Positions 8,961 to 16,081 of a stretch of DNA of 64,000 nt are shown here, piece after piece. The notes under the pieces were generated by a model. It saw nothing but the letters and a program-made list of their open reading frames with translations, made no database searches and was not told the origin of the DNA. The translations under genes were made by a program, and so were the position numbers. The stretch spans positions 1-64,000 of the forward strand of contig JACDOG010000007.1 of assembly GCA_017656305.1 (NCBI GenBank), written 5' to 3'. Source of the stretch: Thermoanaerobacteraceae bacterium. GTDB taxonomy: Bacteria > Bacillota > JADQBR01. The number at the start of each line of letters is the position of its first letter. Position 1 is the first letter of the stretch.

Positions 8961-9195
8961 GATCTACATCCTTTCAGGCAAAATATGTATAATTAGGAGT
9001 AAATTGAAACGCAACACGCTTAGCATAGAACATTCATTACCGGTAGCAAAAATCCTGCTATTTTTCCCAAAGAGATGCCACCTAACGGTAGCATCTTTTT
9101 TTGTTGGACATTCACATAACAATCACTTATTACGTATAAGGTAATTGATAGTCTTTATCTTTTAATATTAATTATCAATGGAAAGGATGGTTGTT
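8961..9195 (+). promoter_or_regulatory. Leader with promoter and attenuator-like terminator before the asnB relic
   Basis: A TATAAT box lies near 8987. The transcript would contain GGTAGC near 9045 and, at 9073-9103, a terminator AGATGCCACC/GGTAGCATCT followed by seven Ts. The early GGTAGC duplicates part of the terminator's 3' arm and could pair with GCCACC instead, so two alternative folds are possible. I see no T-box or ANTAR signature. No convincing gene lies in this stretch. Confidence 0.5.
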
Positions 9196-9295
9196 ATGTG
9201 CGGTATCGCAGGATAGATTAATTGGGAGAAGGATTAAAAAGAGTCCTTATCCAACCGATATCTGGCTGCGGGAATATAAGGTTGTCATCAAATAA
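9196..9295 (+). pseudogene. Relic of asparagine synthetase (asnB) with large internal deletion
   Basis: After an AAAGGATGG site, the ATG at 9196 begins MCGIAG, then a TAG, then INWEKD and a TAA. This is the Ntn N-terminus of AsnB-type amidotransferases with a Trp codon (TGG) changed to TAG. In another frame (9242-9295) SPYPTDIWLREYKVVIK resembles the AsnB SPYPK and C-terminal WLxxYxV segments. The more than 1.5 kb normally between them is gone. I infer a decayed gene; the remnant is short, so this is moderate confidence. Confidence 0.6.
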
Positions 9296-9303
9296 ATAAT
9301 AAA

Positions 9304-9336
9304 GCCTCCCCCGGTTGTTCCGGAGGAGGTTTTTTT
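9304..9336. terminator. Bidirectional terminator after glnA2 and the asnB relic
   Basis: A CCTCCCCCGG/CCGGAGGAGG hairpin with seven Ts on the plus strand and GCTTTATT on the minus strand. It touches the glnA2 stop codon. Confidence 0.8.
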
Positions 9337-10657
9337 AAAACTTGGTCAGGTACTGGTCAATCTCCCACTGGCTTACCTGAATCCGGTACTTATCCCATTC
9401 AAGTTTTTTGGCTTCAATATAGCGATTGGCAATATGGTCACCCAGCGCATCCAATATTATATCATCTTCTTCAAGATACTTGATAGCCTCAGCTAAACTG
9501 CCCGGTAAACTTTCAATTTCCAGCTCACTGAGTTGATCCGCAGTCATCTCATAAATGTTTTGGTCAGTAGATGCAGGTGGTTCAATTTTGTTCTTAATAC
9601 CATCCAAACCAGCTTTTAACATTACGGCAATAGCCAGATACGGGTTAGCTGAAGGATCGGGATTCCGCATTTCAATTCTTGTACTGGCCCCCCGTTTGGC
9701 CGGAATACGAATTAACGGACTGCGGTTGCGAGCAGACCAAGCTATATAAACCGGAGCTTCATATCCCGGAACCAGACGCTTGTATGAATTAACTGTCGGG
9801 TTGGTAACTGCTGCAATAGCTTTTGCATGCTTAATCAGTCCGCCAAGATAGTAATATGCGGTCTCGCTTAGCTCCAATCTCCCATTGGGGTCATAAAAAG
9901 CGTTTTCCCCGTTCTTAAACAAGGATTGGTTCGTGTGCATCCCGGAACCATTAATGCCAGCAATAGGTTTCGGCATAAACGTGGCATATAATCCATGTCG
10001 CTGGGCAATGGTCCGTACCACAAAACGGAAAGTGGCTATATTATCGGCAGTTGTTACCGCGTCAGCATATTTAAAGTCAATTTCGTGCTGTCCCGGTGCC
10101 ACCTCGTGGTGAGAAGCTTCTATCTCAAATCCCATACGCTCCAAGGTAATGGCAATATCTCTCCGGGCATTCTCTCCTTTGTCCACTGGTGACAAATCAA
10201 AGTAACCGGCGTTGTCATGGGTTTCCAGCAGCGGCTGTCCTTTTTCGTCAGTATTTAATAGGAAGAATTCACACTCTGGACCAACATTCATTGTAAAGCC
10301 CATTTTTTCAGCTTCGGCAACTACCTTTTTTAAGGTGTTGCGGGGACATCCTTCAAAAGGCGTACCGTCAGGATTATAAATATCACAAATCAACCTTCCT
10401 ACTGCCCCTTCGTTGGGACGCCACGGAAAAATGGTAAAAGAATTCAAGTCCGGTCTTAAATACATATCTGATTCTTCAATTCTCACAAATCCCTCAATTG
10501 AAGAACCGTCAAACATTAATTCTCCATCCAATGCTTTTTCCAACTGGCTGGTAGTAATAGCTACGTTTTTTAGTACACCGAAAATATCAGTAAACTGTAG
10601 CCGAATAAATCTGACGTCATTCTCCTTAACCATTTCCAATAATTCAGCTCTGTCCAC
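9335..10657 (-). CDS. glnA: Glutamine synthetase type I (second copy)
   Basis: A 440-residue GSI-alpha enzyme closely similar to the product of 5696-7027 over its whole length. It has the same [30 protein letters not shown] and [19 protein letters not shown] motifs. The longest frame extends 39 codons further upstream through the leader hairpins. The real start is the GTG at 10657, preceded by AGGAGGGAATTACC, because this aligns with the N-terminus of the other copy. Two nearly identical synthetases each behind a structured leader suggest differential control rather than different chemistry. Confidence 0.95.
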   Translation of the reverse strand: MDRAELLEMVKENDVRFIRLQFTDIFGVLKNVAITTSQLEKALDGELMFDGSSIEGFVRIEESDMYLRPDLNSFTIFPWRPNEGAVGRLICDIYNPDGTPFEGCPRNTLKKVVAEAEKMGFTMNVGPECEFFLLNTDEKGQPLLETHDNAGYFDLSPVDKGENARRDIAITLERMGFEIEASHHEVAPGQHEIDFKYADAVTTADNIATFRFVVRTIAQRHGLYATFMPKPIAGINGSGMHTNQSLFKNGENAFYDPNGRLELSETAYYYLGGLIKHAKAIAAVTNPTVNSYKRLVPGYEAPVYIAWSARNRSPLIRIPAKRGASTRIEMRNPDPSANPYLAIAVMLKAGLDGIKNKIEPPASTDQNIYEMTADQLSELEIESLPGSLAEAIKYLEEDDIILDALGDHIANRYIEAKKLEWDKYRIQVSQWEIDQYLTKF

Positions 10658-10701
10658 GGTAATTCCCTCCTGAACTTTTGTATTTATTGCTGCCAATACT
10701 G

Positions 10702-10795
10702 GGCAATTAAAACAAAAACGTCCTCCAAAAGTGCTGTAACACACTTTCAGAAGACGCCTTCGCCCAAACCTCATCGAGCATCCTCGCCCGACATA
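10702..10795 (-). promoter_or_regulatory. Second ANTAR-like antitermination leader (glnA2)
   Basis: On the minus strand, hairpin UCGGGC/GCUCGA has hexaloop GAGGAU, and a weaker hairpin GGGC/GUCU has hexaloop GAAGGC. The 3' arm of the second overlaps a strong terminator (CGTCTTCTGAAAGTG with CACTTTTGGAGGACG) followed by TTTTTGTTTT. The layout matches the glnA1 leader. Both loops keep G at position 4 but have G instead of the usual A at position 1, so ANTAR binding is less certain here. Confidence 0.6.
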
Positions 10796-10876
10796 TATTC
10801 AGTTGGCCAACTTAAGTTATTTATATTCTAGCCTATTGACAGGATATTGTCAATTACATTTTTCCAATAAATTAGC

Positions 10877-11887
10877 TTAGAAAAATTCTATGTCCAGCTT
10901 TTCCAATATCGGCTTTATAGGATTAAATATGGTACTGGTATCAGAACCGGCAAATAGAAGTCCCACTGCCTCATTGTTTTCGTTCACAATTAAAGATCCA
11001 CTATCACCTGGCAAAGAAGGTACGTTGGACACTACCTGCTGGTCAAATACAGCTTGAATTTCCTCCGACATGTTAACCACAATACTTACATCCACAGCCT
11101 CTATGGTACCCTCTGTTAATCCCGTGGTCCGGCCTACTTTTTTAACTCTTTCGCCAAGCTGCACTTCATTTATGCCTGTTATCCGGCCAATTTCTGGTAT
11201 TTCACTTCTAACCATGCTTCTGTTAATTACTTTAGCCACCGCAGCATCCACAATATTTTCCGAATTGCTGGCCCGCTCTACCCTAAGACTGTAATTAGGC
11301 CGTATCATTTTAATAACAGCATTGGCAGCCCTAACAGCAGTGTTGGCGACGTTACATTCAGGAGTTTCTGACGAAATGACCAGGGGAACAAAATTCTCCA
11401 GATGGGCAATTACATCATTCTCCTTGGTCCCTCCGTCCACCGAACCCGGCTGTAAAATGGGGTCACCAATCTTGGCCCTGTCGTCCTTACCGTTTGTGAC
11501 ATTGGCCAATACGTGGTTGTTTGACAGAATCAAGATATCCCCGTTTTTTCTGCTTCTTACCACCGCACCCAGGGTGCCTGCCGTGATGGCATAGTGTCCG
11601 ACACTCACTCCCGGGTATGCCGGCCTGACCCGTTCCCTCAACGATGCCAGAGCTCTTACTTCACCGATTTCGATGACATCAGTTTTTACATCGCCAACCT
11701 TATAGGGAACAATGCTGTTTGCGCTCAGGTCGCCTTTATCCAGTTTCTTCTTCACAAATACTACAATTGATGTTTCATCTGTCTTTTCACCCCTGATCAT
11801 TTTCTTACCAATACCCACACCCACCACATTATCCTTACTCAACAACTTTCTCTTGTTAGCAGTCAAAACCCTGCGAAATTTGTCCAT
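10877..11887 (-). CDS. Trypsin-like serine protease
   Basis: A 336-residue chymotrypsin-fold protease without a signal peptide. The catalytic His is in LSNNHVLANV (about residue 124) and the Ser in SLPGDSGSLIV (about residue 296). The Asp is probably in VDAAVAKV (about residue 219). The N-terminal ~60 residues include NVVGVGIGKK, as found in bacterial Nal1-like proteases. No PDZ domain is visible. It follows AAAGGTGGGAG. It lies at the downstream edge of the small-protein island but has its own start region, and its substrate is unknown. Confidence 0.8.
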   Translation of the reverse strand: MDKFRRVLTANKRKLLSKDNVVGVGIGKKMIRGEKTDETSIVVFVKKKLDKGDLSANSIVPYKVGDVKTDVIEIGEVRALASLRERVRPAYPGVSVGHYAITAGTLGAVVRSRKNGDILILSNNHVLANVTNGKDDRAKIGDPILQPGSVDGGTKENDVIAHLENFVPLVISSETPECNVANTAVRAANAVIKMIRPNYSLRVERASNSENIVDAAVAKVINRSMVRSEIPEIGRITGINEVQLGERVKKVGRTTGLTEGTIEAVDVSIVVNMSEEIQAVFDQQVVSNVPSLPGDSGSLIVNENNEAVGLLFAGSDTSTIFNPIKPILEKLDIEFF

Positions 11888-11951
11888 AAAGCTCCCACCT
11901 TTCCTGTTTACATGTATATGCGACAGCAGCAGGAACGGTGTCTAAGTCTCA

Positions 11952-11993
11952 TAAAACAAGGCCTTGCAAGATGCCGTAACATCCCACAAGGCC
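11952..11993 (-). terminator. Terminator of the 12.0-13.4 kb operon
   Basis: Stem GGCCTTG/CAAGGCC with an inner GATG/CATC hairpin, followed on the minus strand by TTGTTTTA. Confidence 0.75.
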
Positions 11994-11999
11994 AAACTG

Positions 12000-12341
12000 T
12001 TAAATAAAGTCCAATAAAATTGCCAGCAAGAGAAAAACTAGCAGTAGGTCCACTTCCTCTTGCAGGAGCAAGATTAGCAGCAAAATACCCAAAAAAATGA
12101 TATCTGTTTTATCCGTAGCATAGGGATTGAAAGGTGGTAGATTTGGCTGCTGACTATCAGTGGTTAGATCCGTACTTTTGTCCTTTTCTGCAGCGGTCTT
12201 CTCTCCGTTTTTTTTCTGTGTTTCTTCTTTTTCTATAGGAAGTATAGAGAATTCTTCATTCTTGTCATTCGGTTCCCTATGATTCGTGTCGCCCACATTG
12301 TACCTTCTCAAACGCGCAGAACGATTGGGCGTTCTTCTCAC
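12000..12341 (-). CDS. Hypothetical protein with hydrophobic C-terminus
   Basis: A 113-residue protein. The first ~70 residues are polar and charged (rich in Arg at the start, then Glu/Lys/Asn). The last ~38 are very hydrophobic Leu/Ile stretches interrupted by QEEVD, which could form two membrane segments. It is the last of three genes with tiny gaps (12.0-13.4 kb). I recognise no family. Its hydrophobic tail resembles in character those of the tiny proteins upstream, and a shared spore-envelope role is inferred only from this and the promoters. Confidence 0.65.
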   Translation of the reverse strand: MRRTPNRSARLRRYNVGDTNHREPNDKNEEFSILPIEKEETQKKNGEKTAAEKDKSTDLTTDSQQPNLPPFNPYATDKTDIIFLGILLLILLLQEEVDLLLVFLLLAILLDFI

Positions 12342-12352
12342 GTGTCTCCCCC

Positions 12353-12682
12353 CTACATCAATTTGTACAGTTCCTTCACCACGGTACTTAAAGTTATAGA
12401 TTTCACCAACGTGTCTACTTTTTGCGCCCTATGTTCGGTGAGAAAGGGTTTTATGGCCAGCAGCAGGTTAACACGAGGATCACCGGATAGCTGCTGCGTT
12501 TTGTTATCTTGGGCCAATGTTTTTTCTGCAGCTTTGGCTGCAAGCAATTTTTTTATCGCTTCAACCTTTTTCGGTTCACTCAGCATATCCGCAACTTTGG
12601 AAAGGCTTTTTTCCATGTTGCCATTTTGAAGAATACTCATCAGCTTGTTGATCATTTCCGGATCAATACCATTATTCGCCAT
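12353..12682 (-). CDS. Hypothetical helical protein with NNGIDPE N-terminus
   Basis: A 109-residue, mostly alpha-helical soluble protein that starts MANNGIDPEMINKL. The same start pattern (NNGIDPDLMEMF) opens the protein encoded at 14666-14968, so the two are probably paralogues. It is rich in Lys, Leu and Ala with no Cys and no signal peptide. It overlaps the upstream gene's stop by 11 bases and precedes the hydrophobic-tail gene, so the three are co-transcribed. No function can be assigned. Confidence 0.7.
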   Translation of the reverse strand: MANNGIDPEMINKLMSILQNGNMEKSLSKVADMLSEPKKVEAIKKLLAAKAAEKTLAQDNKTQQLSGDPRVNLLLAIKPFLTEHRAQKVDTLVKSITLSTVVKELYKLM

Positions 12683-13409
12683 GGCTCAACCTCCCAAAGA
12701 AATTAGTTTCAAGCAGTAATAAAAGTAAGATTAATAAACCAATACCGAACCTGTACGCTTCATCTTTTGCGTAACTGCTGCCGGTTTTCTGCTGGCAAGA
12801 CTCCTGGGGCTTAGCAGGCAAAAGACTATCAAAATACCCCAGTTCCCGCTCGGTCTTCAAAAATGTTTCCCAAAGCGAAGCTTCATCCGTCTTGCTGAAG
12901 TTTTCCATAATAATGCGCAACCTATCACTCAACTTGCGCAGGCCGTCTGGCACGTCGTTTCGGTCGGCCTGCTCTTGTTTCCGGCCGGCGGGTTCTTCTG
13001 CAGTACCCGGCAGCTCACCAGCTTGAGGCTCGCTTTGAGTCTCACTCTCACAAGTCTCCACTTTCATTTCTTCCACATCAACTTGAGAAACTTCCAGGGC
13101 TTTGTCATTCTGAAATACTTCCTCAGACACTGCTCCCGGTTGAGTTGCTTCTTTCACTTGGACTAAATTTTGTTCCTTATGGTCAAGGTTGTTTATTTTC
13201 GGCATATTTTCCTGTTGTCTTTGTTCAATACCATTATTTTTTTCCCGCGCTTGCGTGGGCAGCTTCGGCGGTTTTTGCACTCCAAAGGGGCGAGTTGCGC
13301 GCCTGACAGTTACCGTCCTTTTTGCACTGTCGGACTTATCAAATTTCTTTACAAATCCTCCACTATCCTGAGCCACATTGGTTTTGAAGCCGCTGCGATG
13401 GTTTTTCAC
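12672..13409 (-). CDS. Hypothetical low-complexity protein with C-terminal hydrophobic tail
   Basis: A 245-residue protein. The N-terminal half is basic, Gln/Glu-rich and probably disordered, and residues ~165-195 look helical. A Leu/Ile tract (GIGLLILLLLLLETNFF) near residues 222-238 could insert in a membrane or pack in a coat layer. The GTG start follows AAGGTGGTGA. A CAC-N16-CATATTATG sequence upstream matches a sigma-K promoter. First gene of a three-gene operon. No family recognised; a spore-coat or exosporium role is an inference. Confidence 0.7.
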   Translation of the reverse strand: MKNHRSGFKTNVAQDSGGFVKKFDKSDSAKRTVTVRRATRPFGVQKPPKLPTQAREKNNGIEQRQQENMPKINNLDHKEQNLVQVKEATQPGAVSEEVFQNDKALEVSQVDVEEMKVETCESETQSEPQAGELPGTAEEPAGRKQEQADRNDVPDGLRKLSDRLRIIMENFSKTDEASLWETFLKTERELGYFDSLLPAKPQESCQQKTGSSYAKDEAYRFGIGLLILLLLLLETNFFGRLSHGE

Positions 13410-13451
13410 CTTAATTCACCACCTTTTCAAAAACGATATTACACTTTACCT

Positions 13452-13480
13452 CATAATATGTAGAAACAAAAAAAATGTGA
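13452..13480 (-). promoter_or_regulatory. Sigma-K-like promoter for the 12.0-13.4 kb operon
   Basis: Minus strand: CAC, 16 bases, then CATATTATG. This fits the mAC-N16-CATAnnnTa consensus and lies roughly 45 bases before the GTG start of the 245-residue protein. Confidence 0.6.
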
Positions 13481-13502
13481 CATAAAACATGCCCAAAAAT
13501 AT

Positions 13503-13673
13503 TTACCTGTATTCTTCATTCAATGGTATCGTCTGGTTGACATCAGTGCCTTTAGGATCAAAGAACAGCACCAGTGCCAAAACAACCAAGAATACCAGTT
13601 CCCTTTTGCTCAATATTTCTTTACCAAACAGAAACAGTGCGAGAATGATTAGAAATAGAACTGCATGGTTCAT
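13503..13673 (-). CDS. Small membrane protein (two hydrophobic segments)
   Basis: A 56-residue protein starting MNHAVLFLIILALFLFGK. It has two hydrophobic segments separated by KEILSKRE, and the second (LVFLVVLALVLFFDPKG) resembles the core of the 33-residue proteins (LVFLIILVLLIFDG). The frame stays open 16 codons upstream, but GTGGTGAG precedes this ATG. Probably a divergent member of the same family with a duplicated segment. Confidence 0.65.
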   Translation of the reverse strand: MNHAVLFLIILALFLFGKEILSKRELVFLVVLALVLFFDPKGTDVNQTIPLNEEYR

Positions 13674-13758
13674 GTAAATCTCACCACTCTTTCTAGGTAA
13701 GCTGATCCGTACGGCAGGCACGAATAATCTATGATATACCTACGCACGTCTAAATGTA

Positions 13759-13797
13759 CAAGAAAAGAGCCACGATTTAATCGTTATTAAATCGTGG
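13759..13797 (-). terminator. Terminator after the 29-residue small protein
   Basis: Stem CCACGATTTAAT/ATTAAATCGTGG followed by CTCTTTTCTTG on the minus strand. Confidence 0.7.
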
Positions 13798-13812
13798 CAT
13801 TAAACAAATTCC

Positions 13813-13902
13813 CTAATAGAAAAACCCACAGAACAACAGGAAAAAGAATATAACAATTATAAAGAAGTAAAAATAGTCATAACTATAGTCCTGAGCTGGC
13901 AT
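13813..13902 (-). CDS. Tiny hydrophobic protein (29 aa), YjcZ-like
   Basis: Starts MPAQDYSYDYFYFF and continues as one hydrophobic segment ending CGFFY. A GGGAGGAAATAAT site precedes the ATG. A sigma-K-type promoter (AAC-N16-CATAGGATG) lies upstream at 13936-13964. The layout, a short polar/aromatic N-terminus plus one hydrophobic helix, resembles YjcZ-type sporulation proteins of Bacillus, though at this length homology cannot be proved. Confidence 0.65.
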   Translation of the reverse strand: MPAQDYSYDYFYFFIIVIFFFLLFCGFFY

Positions 13903-13935
13903 ATTATTTCCTCCCTTCCATTAGGTTTTAGTTTT

Positions 13936-13964
13936 GTCAGTAACATCCTATGTTGGAAAAGTAA
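13936..13964 (-). promoter_or_regulatory. Sigma-K-like promoter before the 29-residue protein gene
   Basis: Minus strand: AAC, 16 bases (AATTTTACTTTTCCAA), then CATAGGATG, fitting mAC-N16-CATAnnnT. Confidence 0.6.
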
Positions 13965-14011
13965 AATTGTTACAGATATTCATTTTTCTTATATGCAAAT
14001 AAAATCCTTAA

Positions 14012-14050
14012 TAAAAAGATTACGGGCCATACTTAATGCAAGTATGGCCC
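14012..14050 (-). terminator. Terminator after the first 32-residue paralogue
   Basis: Perfect stem GGGCCATACTT/AAGTATGGCCC followed by GTAATCTTTTT on the minus strand. Confidence 0.8.
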
Positions 14051-14059
14051 GTTAAGTTT

Positions 14060-14158
14060 TTAATTATTATAGAACAGTTTGCCGTCAAAGATTAATAAAG
14101 CCAAGATAATTAAGAAAACCAAACTGGAATAACCCTTACCGCCGCCACAGAAACCCAT
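14060..14158 (-). CDS. Tiny hydrophobic protein, SSLVFLIIL family copy 1
   Basis: A 32-residue protein starting MGFCGGGKGYSSLVFLIIL and ending FDGKLFYNN. Clear AGGAGAGG site. The Gly-rich head, single hydrophobic helix and FDGxLFY tail are shared with four neighbours (14204, 14342, 15054 and 15180). Confidence 0.75.
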   Translation of the reverse strand: MGFCGGGKGYSSLVFLIILALLIFDGKLFYNN

Positions 14159-14203
14159 TCCTCTTCCTCTCCTTTTAAGCTTATTATGGCAACCTGCGTC
14201 TTA

Positions 14204-14302
14204 TTAATCATTGTAGAAAAGGTTACCATCGAAAATTAATAGCACCAGGATAATTAAAAATACCAGGCTGGAATACCCTTTCTTACCACCAAAAAACGGC
14301 AT
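14204..14302 (-). CDS. Tiny hydrophobic protein, SSLVFLIIL family copy 2
   Basis: A 32-residue protein starting MPFFGGKKGYSSLVFLIIL and ending FDGNLFYND. GGGAGGAAA lies upstream. It differs from copy 1 mainly at silent positions and in the head and tail residues, which supports real coding. Confidence 0.75.
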   Translation of the reverse strand: MPFFGGKKGYSSLVFLIILVLLIFDGNLFYND

Positions 14303-14341
14303 CAACTTTCCTCCCTTTGGATAAAGCAACTAAATTCCGCG

Positions 14342-14443
14342 TTATTTGTCGGCAGAATAGAAAAGGTGTCCATCGAAAATCAATAATACTAAAATGATCA
14401 AGAATACCAAACTGGAATTTCCTTTTCCATCAAAGAATCCCAT
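14342..14443 (-). CDS. Tiny hydrophobic protein, SSLVFLIIL family copy 3
   Basis: A 33-residue protein starting MGFFDGKGNSSLVFLIIL and ending FDGHLFYSADK. GGAGGAGG precedes the ATG. Same head, helix and FDGxLFY tail as the other copies. Confidence 0.75.
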   Translation of the reverse strand: MGFFDGKGNSSLVFLIILVLLIFDGHLFYSADK

Positions 14444-14483
14444 AATTTCCTCCTCCTTTCATGTATCATTAGTAATGAACAAT

Positions 14484-14579
14484 TTAACAATCAATAAATA
14501 TTAACAGGAAAAAGATCACAATAAAGATAATAAAAAACCAGTAGTATCCTCCATAATTTTGCTGAGTTGCAGGGCTCAT
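14484..14579 (-). CDS. Tiny YjcZ-like hydrophobic protein (31 aa)
   Basis: Starts MSPATQQNYGGYYWFF, followed by an Ile/Phe-rich membrane-type segment ending FIDC. AGGGGGGT precedes the start. It has the GGY-plus-hydrophobic-helix pattern of YjcZ-type sporulation proteins and is distinct from the SSLVFLIIL copies around it. Companion of the 29-residue protein at 13813. Confidence 0.68.
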   Translation of the reverse strand: MSPATQQNYGGYYWFFIIFIVIFFLLIFIDC

Positions 14580-14665
14580 AAATATTTACCCCCCTTTCCG
14601 CTGCTACTACATCTTACGGCAACTTCAGTCAAGGTGTTACACCTATCCCAAAGTAAAATTATTTA

Positions 14666-14968
14666 TTATTGAGATTTCTTTGCTTTAAAATAGTGTTCTA
14701 TAAACTGCAACAGTGCATCATTTTCTTCAAGATTTACCATCTCTTTTACCAGATCAAAATTTGACAGTAATTCCTGTAATCGTTCCTTGTCGAGAGACGA
14801 CTTAATCTTTTCCAGAGTCTCAGGTTCAAGCTGCTTCACAATGTCTTTGAGTTCCGTTAAATCATTTAGCTCCAGAAATTGAGACAGCTGTTCTTTTAGA
14901 CCGTCAGCCTGGAAATACTTTTTAAACATTTCCATCAGGTCCGGATCGATACCGTTATTCTTACTCAT
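14666..14968 (-). CDS. Hypothetical helical protein with NNGIDPD N-terminus
   Basis: A 100-residue, strongly charged alpha-helical protein. The ATG at 14968 (MSKNNGIDPDLMEMF) is chosen because AAGGAGGTAT precedes it, although the frame is open upstream. The N-terminal motif matches the protein at 12353-12682 (NNGIDPE). The rest is Leu/Glu/Lys-rich with no Cys and no membrane segment. It sits among the tiny hydrophobic proteins. No known function. Confidence 0.75.
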   Translation of the reverse strand: MSKNNGIDPDLMEMFKKYFQADGLKEQLSQFLELNDLTELKDIVKQLEPETLEKIKSSLDKERLQELLSNFDLVKEMVNLEENDALLQFIEHYFKAKKSQ

Positions 14969-14997
14969 AACCGGATACCTCCTTAAACGTACGCCAA

Positions 14998-15034
14998 CAT
15001 ATAAAGTTGGCCATACTGTTCCAGTATGGCCAAC
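14998..15034 (-). terminator. Terminator-like hairpin between paralogue 4 and the NNGIDPD gene
   Basis: Perfect stem GTTGGCCATACTG/CAGTATGGCCAAC, followed by only a short T-rich stretch (TTTATATG) on the minus strand, so termination may be partial. Its GGCCATACT arm is shared with the terminator at 14012. Confidence 0.6.
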
Positions 15035-15053
15035 TTTTGAAAACTTACGCTGT

Positions 15054-15155
15054 TTATTCTGTTGCGGAGTAGAAAAGATGGCCATCAAATATTAACAACA
15101 CCAAGATAATTAAGAAGACTAAACTAGAGCGTCCCTTGTCACTGAAGAAACCCAT
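15054..15155 (-). CDS. Tiny hydrophobic protein, SSLVFLIIL family copy 4
   Basis: A 33-residue protein starting MGFFSDKGRSSLVFLIIL and ending FDGHLFYSATE. AAAGGGGATG lies upstream. Member of the five-copy family. Confidence 0.75.
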   Translation of the reverse strand: MGFFSDKGRSSLVFLIILVLLIFDGHLFYSATE

Positions 15156-15179
15156 TAAATCATCCCCTTTTTTTAAGCT

Positions 15180-15281
15180 CTACTCCTCAGCCGAATAAAA
15201 GAGCTTGCCATCAAATAACAGCAGTACCAAAATAATCAGGAACACTAAGCTTGAGTATCCTTTGCCGCCAAAAAAGTCCAC
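15180..15281 (-). CDS. Tiny hydrophobic protein, SSLVFLIIL family copy 5
   Basis: A 33-residue protein with a GTG start (VDFFGGKGYSSLVFLIIL) ending FDGKLFYSAEE. AAAGGGGGGAAGA precedes the start. It is the first gene of the series and has a sigma-K-like promoter upstream. Confidence 0.72.
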   Translation of the reverse strand: MDFFGGKGYSSLVFLIILVLLLFDGKLFYSAEE

Positions 15282-15701
15282 TAACTCTTCCCCCCTTTGC
15301 TGATTTCAGCTTAATTCCACTTAACGTTTTCTACTTTATACTATGAGAGGCAGATTGAAGTGTGCATGAAGCCAGAAAATTTAAATAGCAATTGATTTAA
15401 ATAAAAATAACCGGCCTGGTGAGCCGGTTGAAAATTTACAATTACACTATGCTTCCTGATTATGCTGGCTGTTCTTTCAATCACAACACGTTACGGCTAA
15501 ACATAAGATGTAAAACAAAACCGAAAGACCCTCTATGTCAAGAGGTAAAAGGCGGGAAAGACAGCTCTTTCTAAAGCAGTCGAACTAACTAGAAGGTGAA
15601 AGTCTTTTCCCGAAATATTTGCCTTCCTTAATTCACTACGGTGTCAAGAAGGGGTTTCCCTTCTGCCTATAAACTACTTTAACAGATAAGGAGGTATATC
15701 A
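15282..15701 (-). promoter_or_regulatory. Gene-free stretch: sigma-K-like promoter, orphan terminator, possible structured RNA
   Basis: At 15336-15366 (minus strand) GCAC, 16 bases and CATAGTATA match a sigma-K promoter for the tiny-protein series. At 15396-15429 a minus-strand terminator (AACCGGC/GCCGGTT, then TTATTTTTATTT) has no minus-strand gene upstream of it. Between it and 15701 several hairpins are visible, such as GGGAAAGAC with GTCTTTTCCC and AGAAGGG with CCCTTCT. A minus-strand non-coding RNA or a leader for the plus-strand gene at 15702 is possible; I recognise no known family. Confidence 0.5.
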
Positions 15702-15920
15702 ATGCCAAACGGTCAACACCATGAACATAATCCCAATCCAAACTTTAGAAACATGCTGCGAGAAGCCATTACCGACGAACTGATGGCAGTTTCCATGTAC
15801 TCCAGAATGGCAAATATGGTTCAAGACGATACGCTAAAAGCATTAATCATGAGCATTGCCGGAGACGAATACGGACATGCGCGCACATTCATGACCATGT
15901 TGGAACTGTACCCGGAGTAA
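15702..15920 (+). CDS. Small ferritin-like/rubrerythrin-fold protein
   Basis: A 72-residue protein. After a His/Asn-rich head it has ITDELMAVSMYSRMA and, about 30 residues later, IAGDEYGHARTF, which gives E...Y and ExxH patterns of a ferritin-like carboxylate metal site on two helices. Only half of a four-helix bundle is present, so it would have to dimerise. Similar short proteins occur in spore formers. AAGGAGGTAT precedes the ATG. Metal binding is predicted, not shown. Confidence 0.75.
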   Translation: MPNGQHHEHNPNPNFRNMLREAITDELMAVSMYSRMANMVQDDTLKALIMSIAGDEYGHARTFMTMLELYPE

Positions 15921-15980
15921 ACTTAACCCTTATACCATAATCCTCCCGTTATACTGACCTTTCACATCCCCCCCCTTAAC

Positions 15981-16012
15981 ACAAAAAAGGGGGGACACAC
16001 ATTTATCCCCCC
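15981..16012 (-). terminator. Terminator downstream of the UPF0489 gene
   Basis: Minus-strand GGGGGG/CCCCCC stem followed by TTTTTTG. Confidence 0.75.
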
Positions 16013-16081
16013 GTTACATTTCTTATCAATAAGCTTTAATACCGCTCAATCCCTCCTGGCGCAACAGATTGACAAACTTCT

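Noticed and set aside
9005-9103. T-box or ANTAR leader before the asnB relic
   Set aside because: The T-box core (TGGNACC) and A1/G4 hexaloops are both missing; only an ordinary attenuator-like fold is supported.
8959-9144. 61-residue plus-strand frame upstream of the asnB relic
   Set aside because: It runs through the attenuator-like terminator and has no ribosome-binding site.
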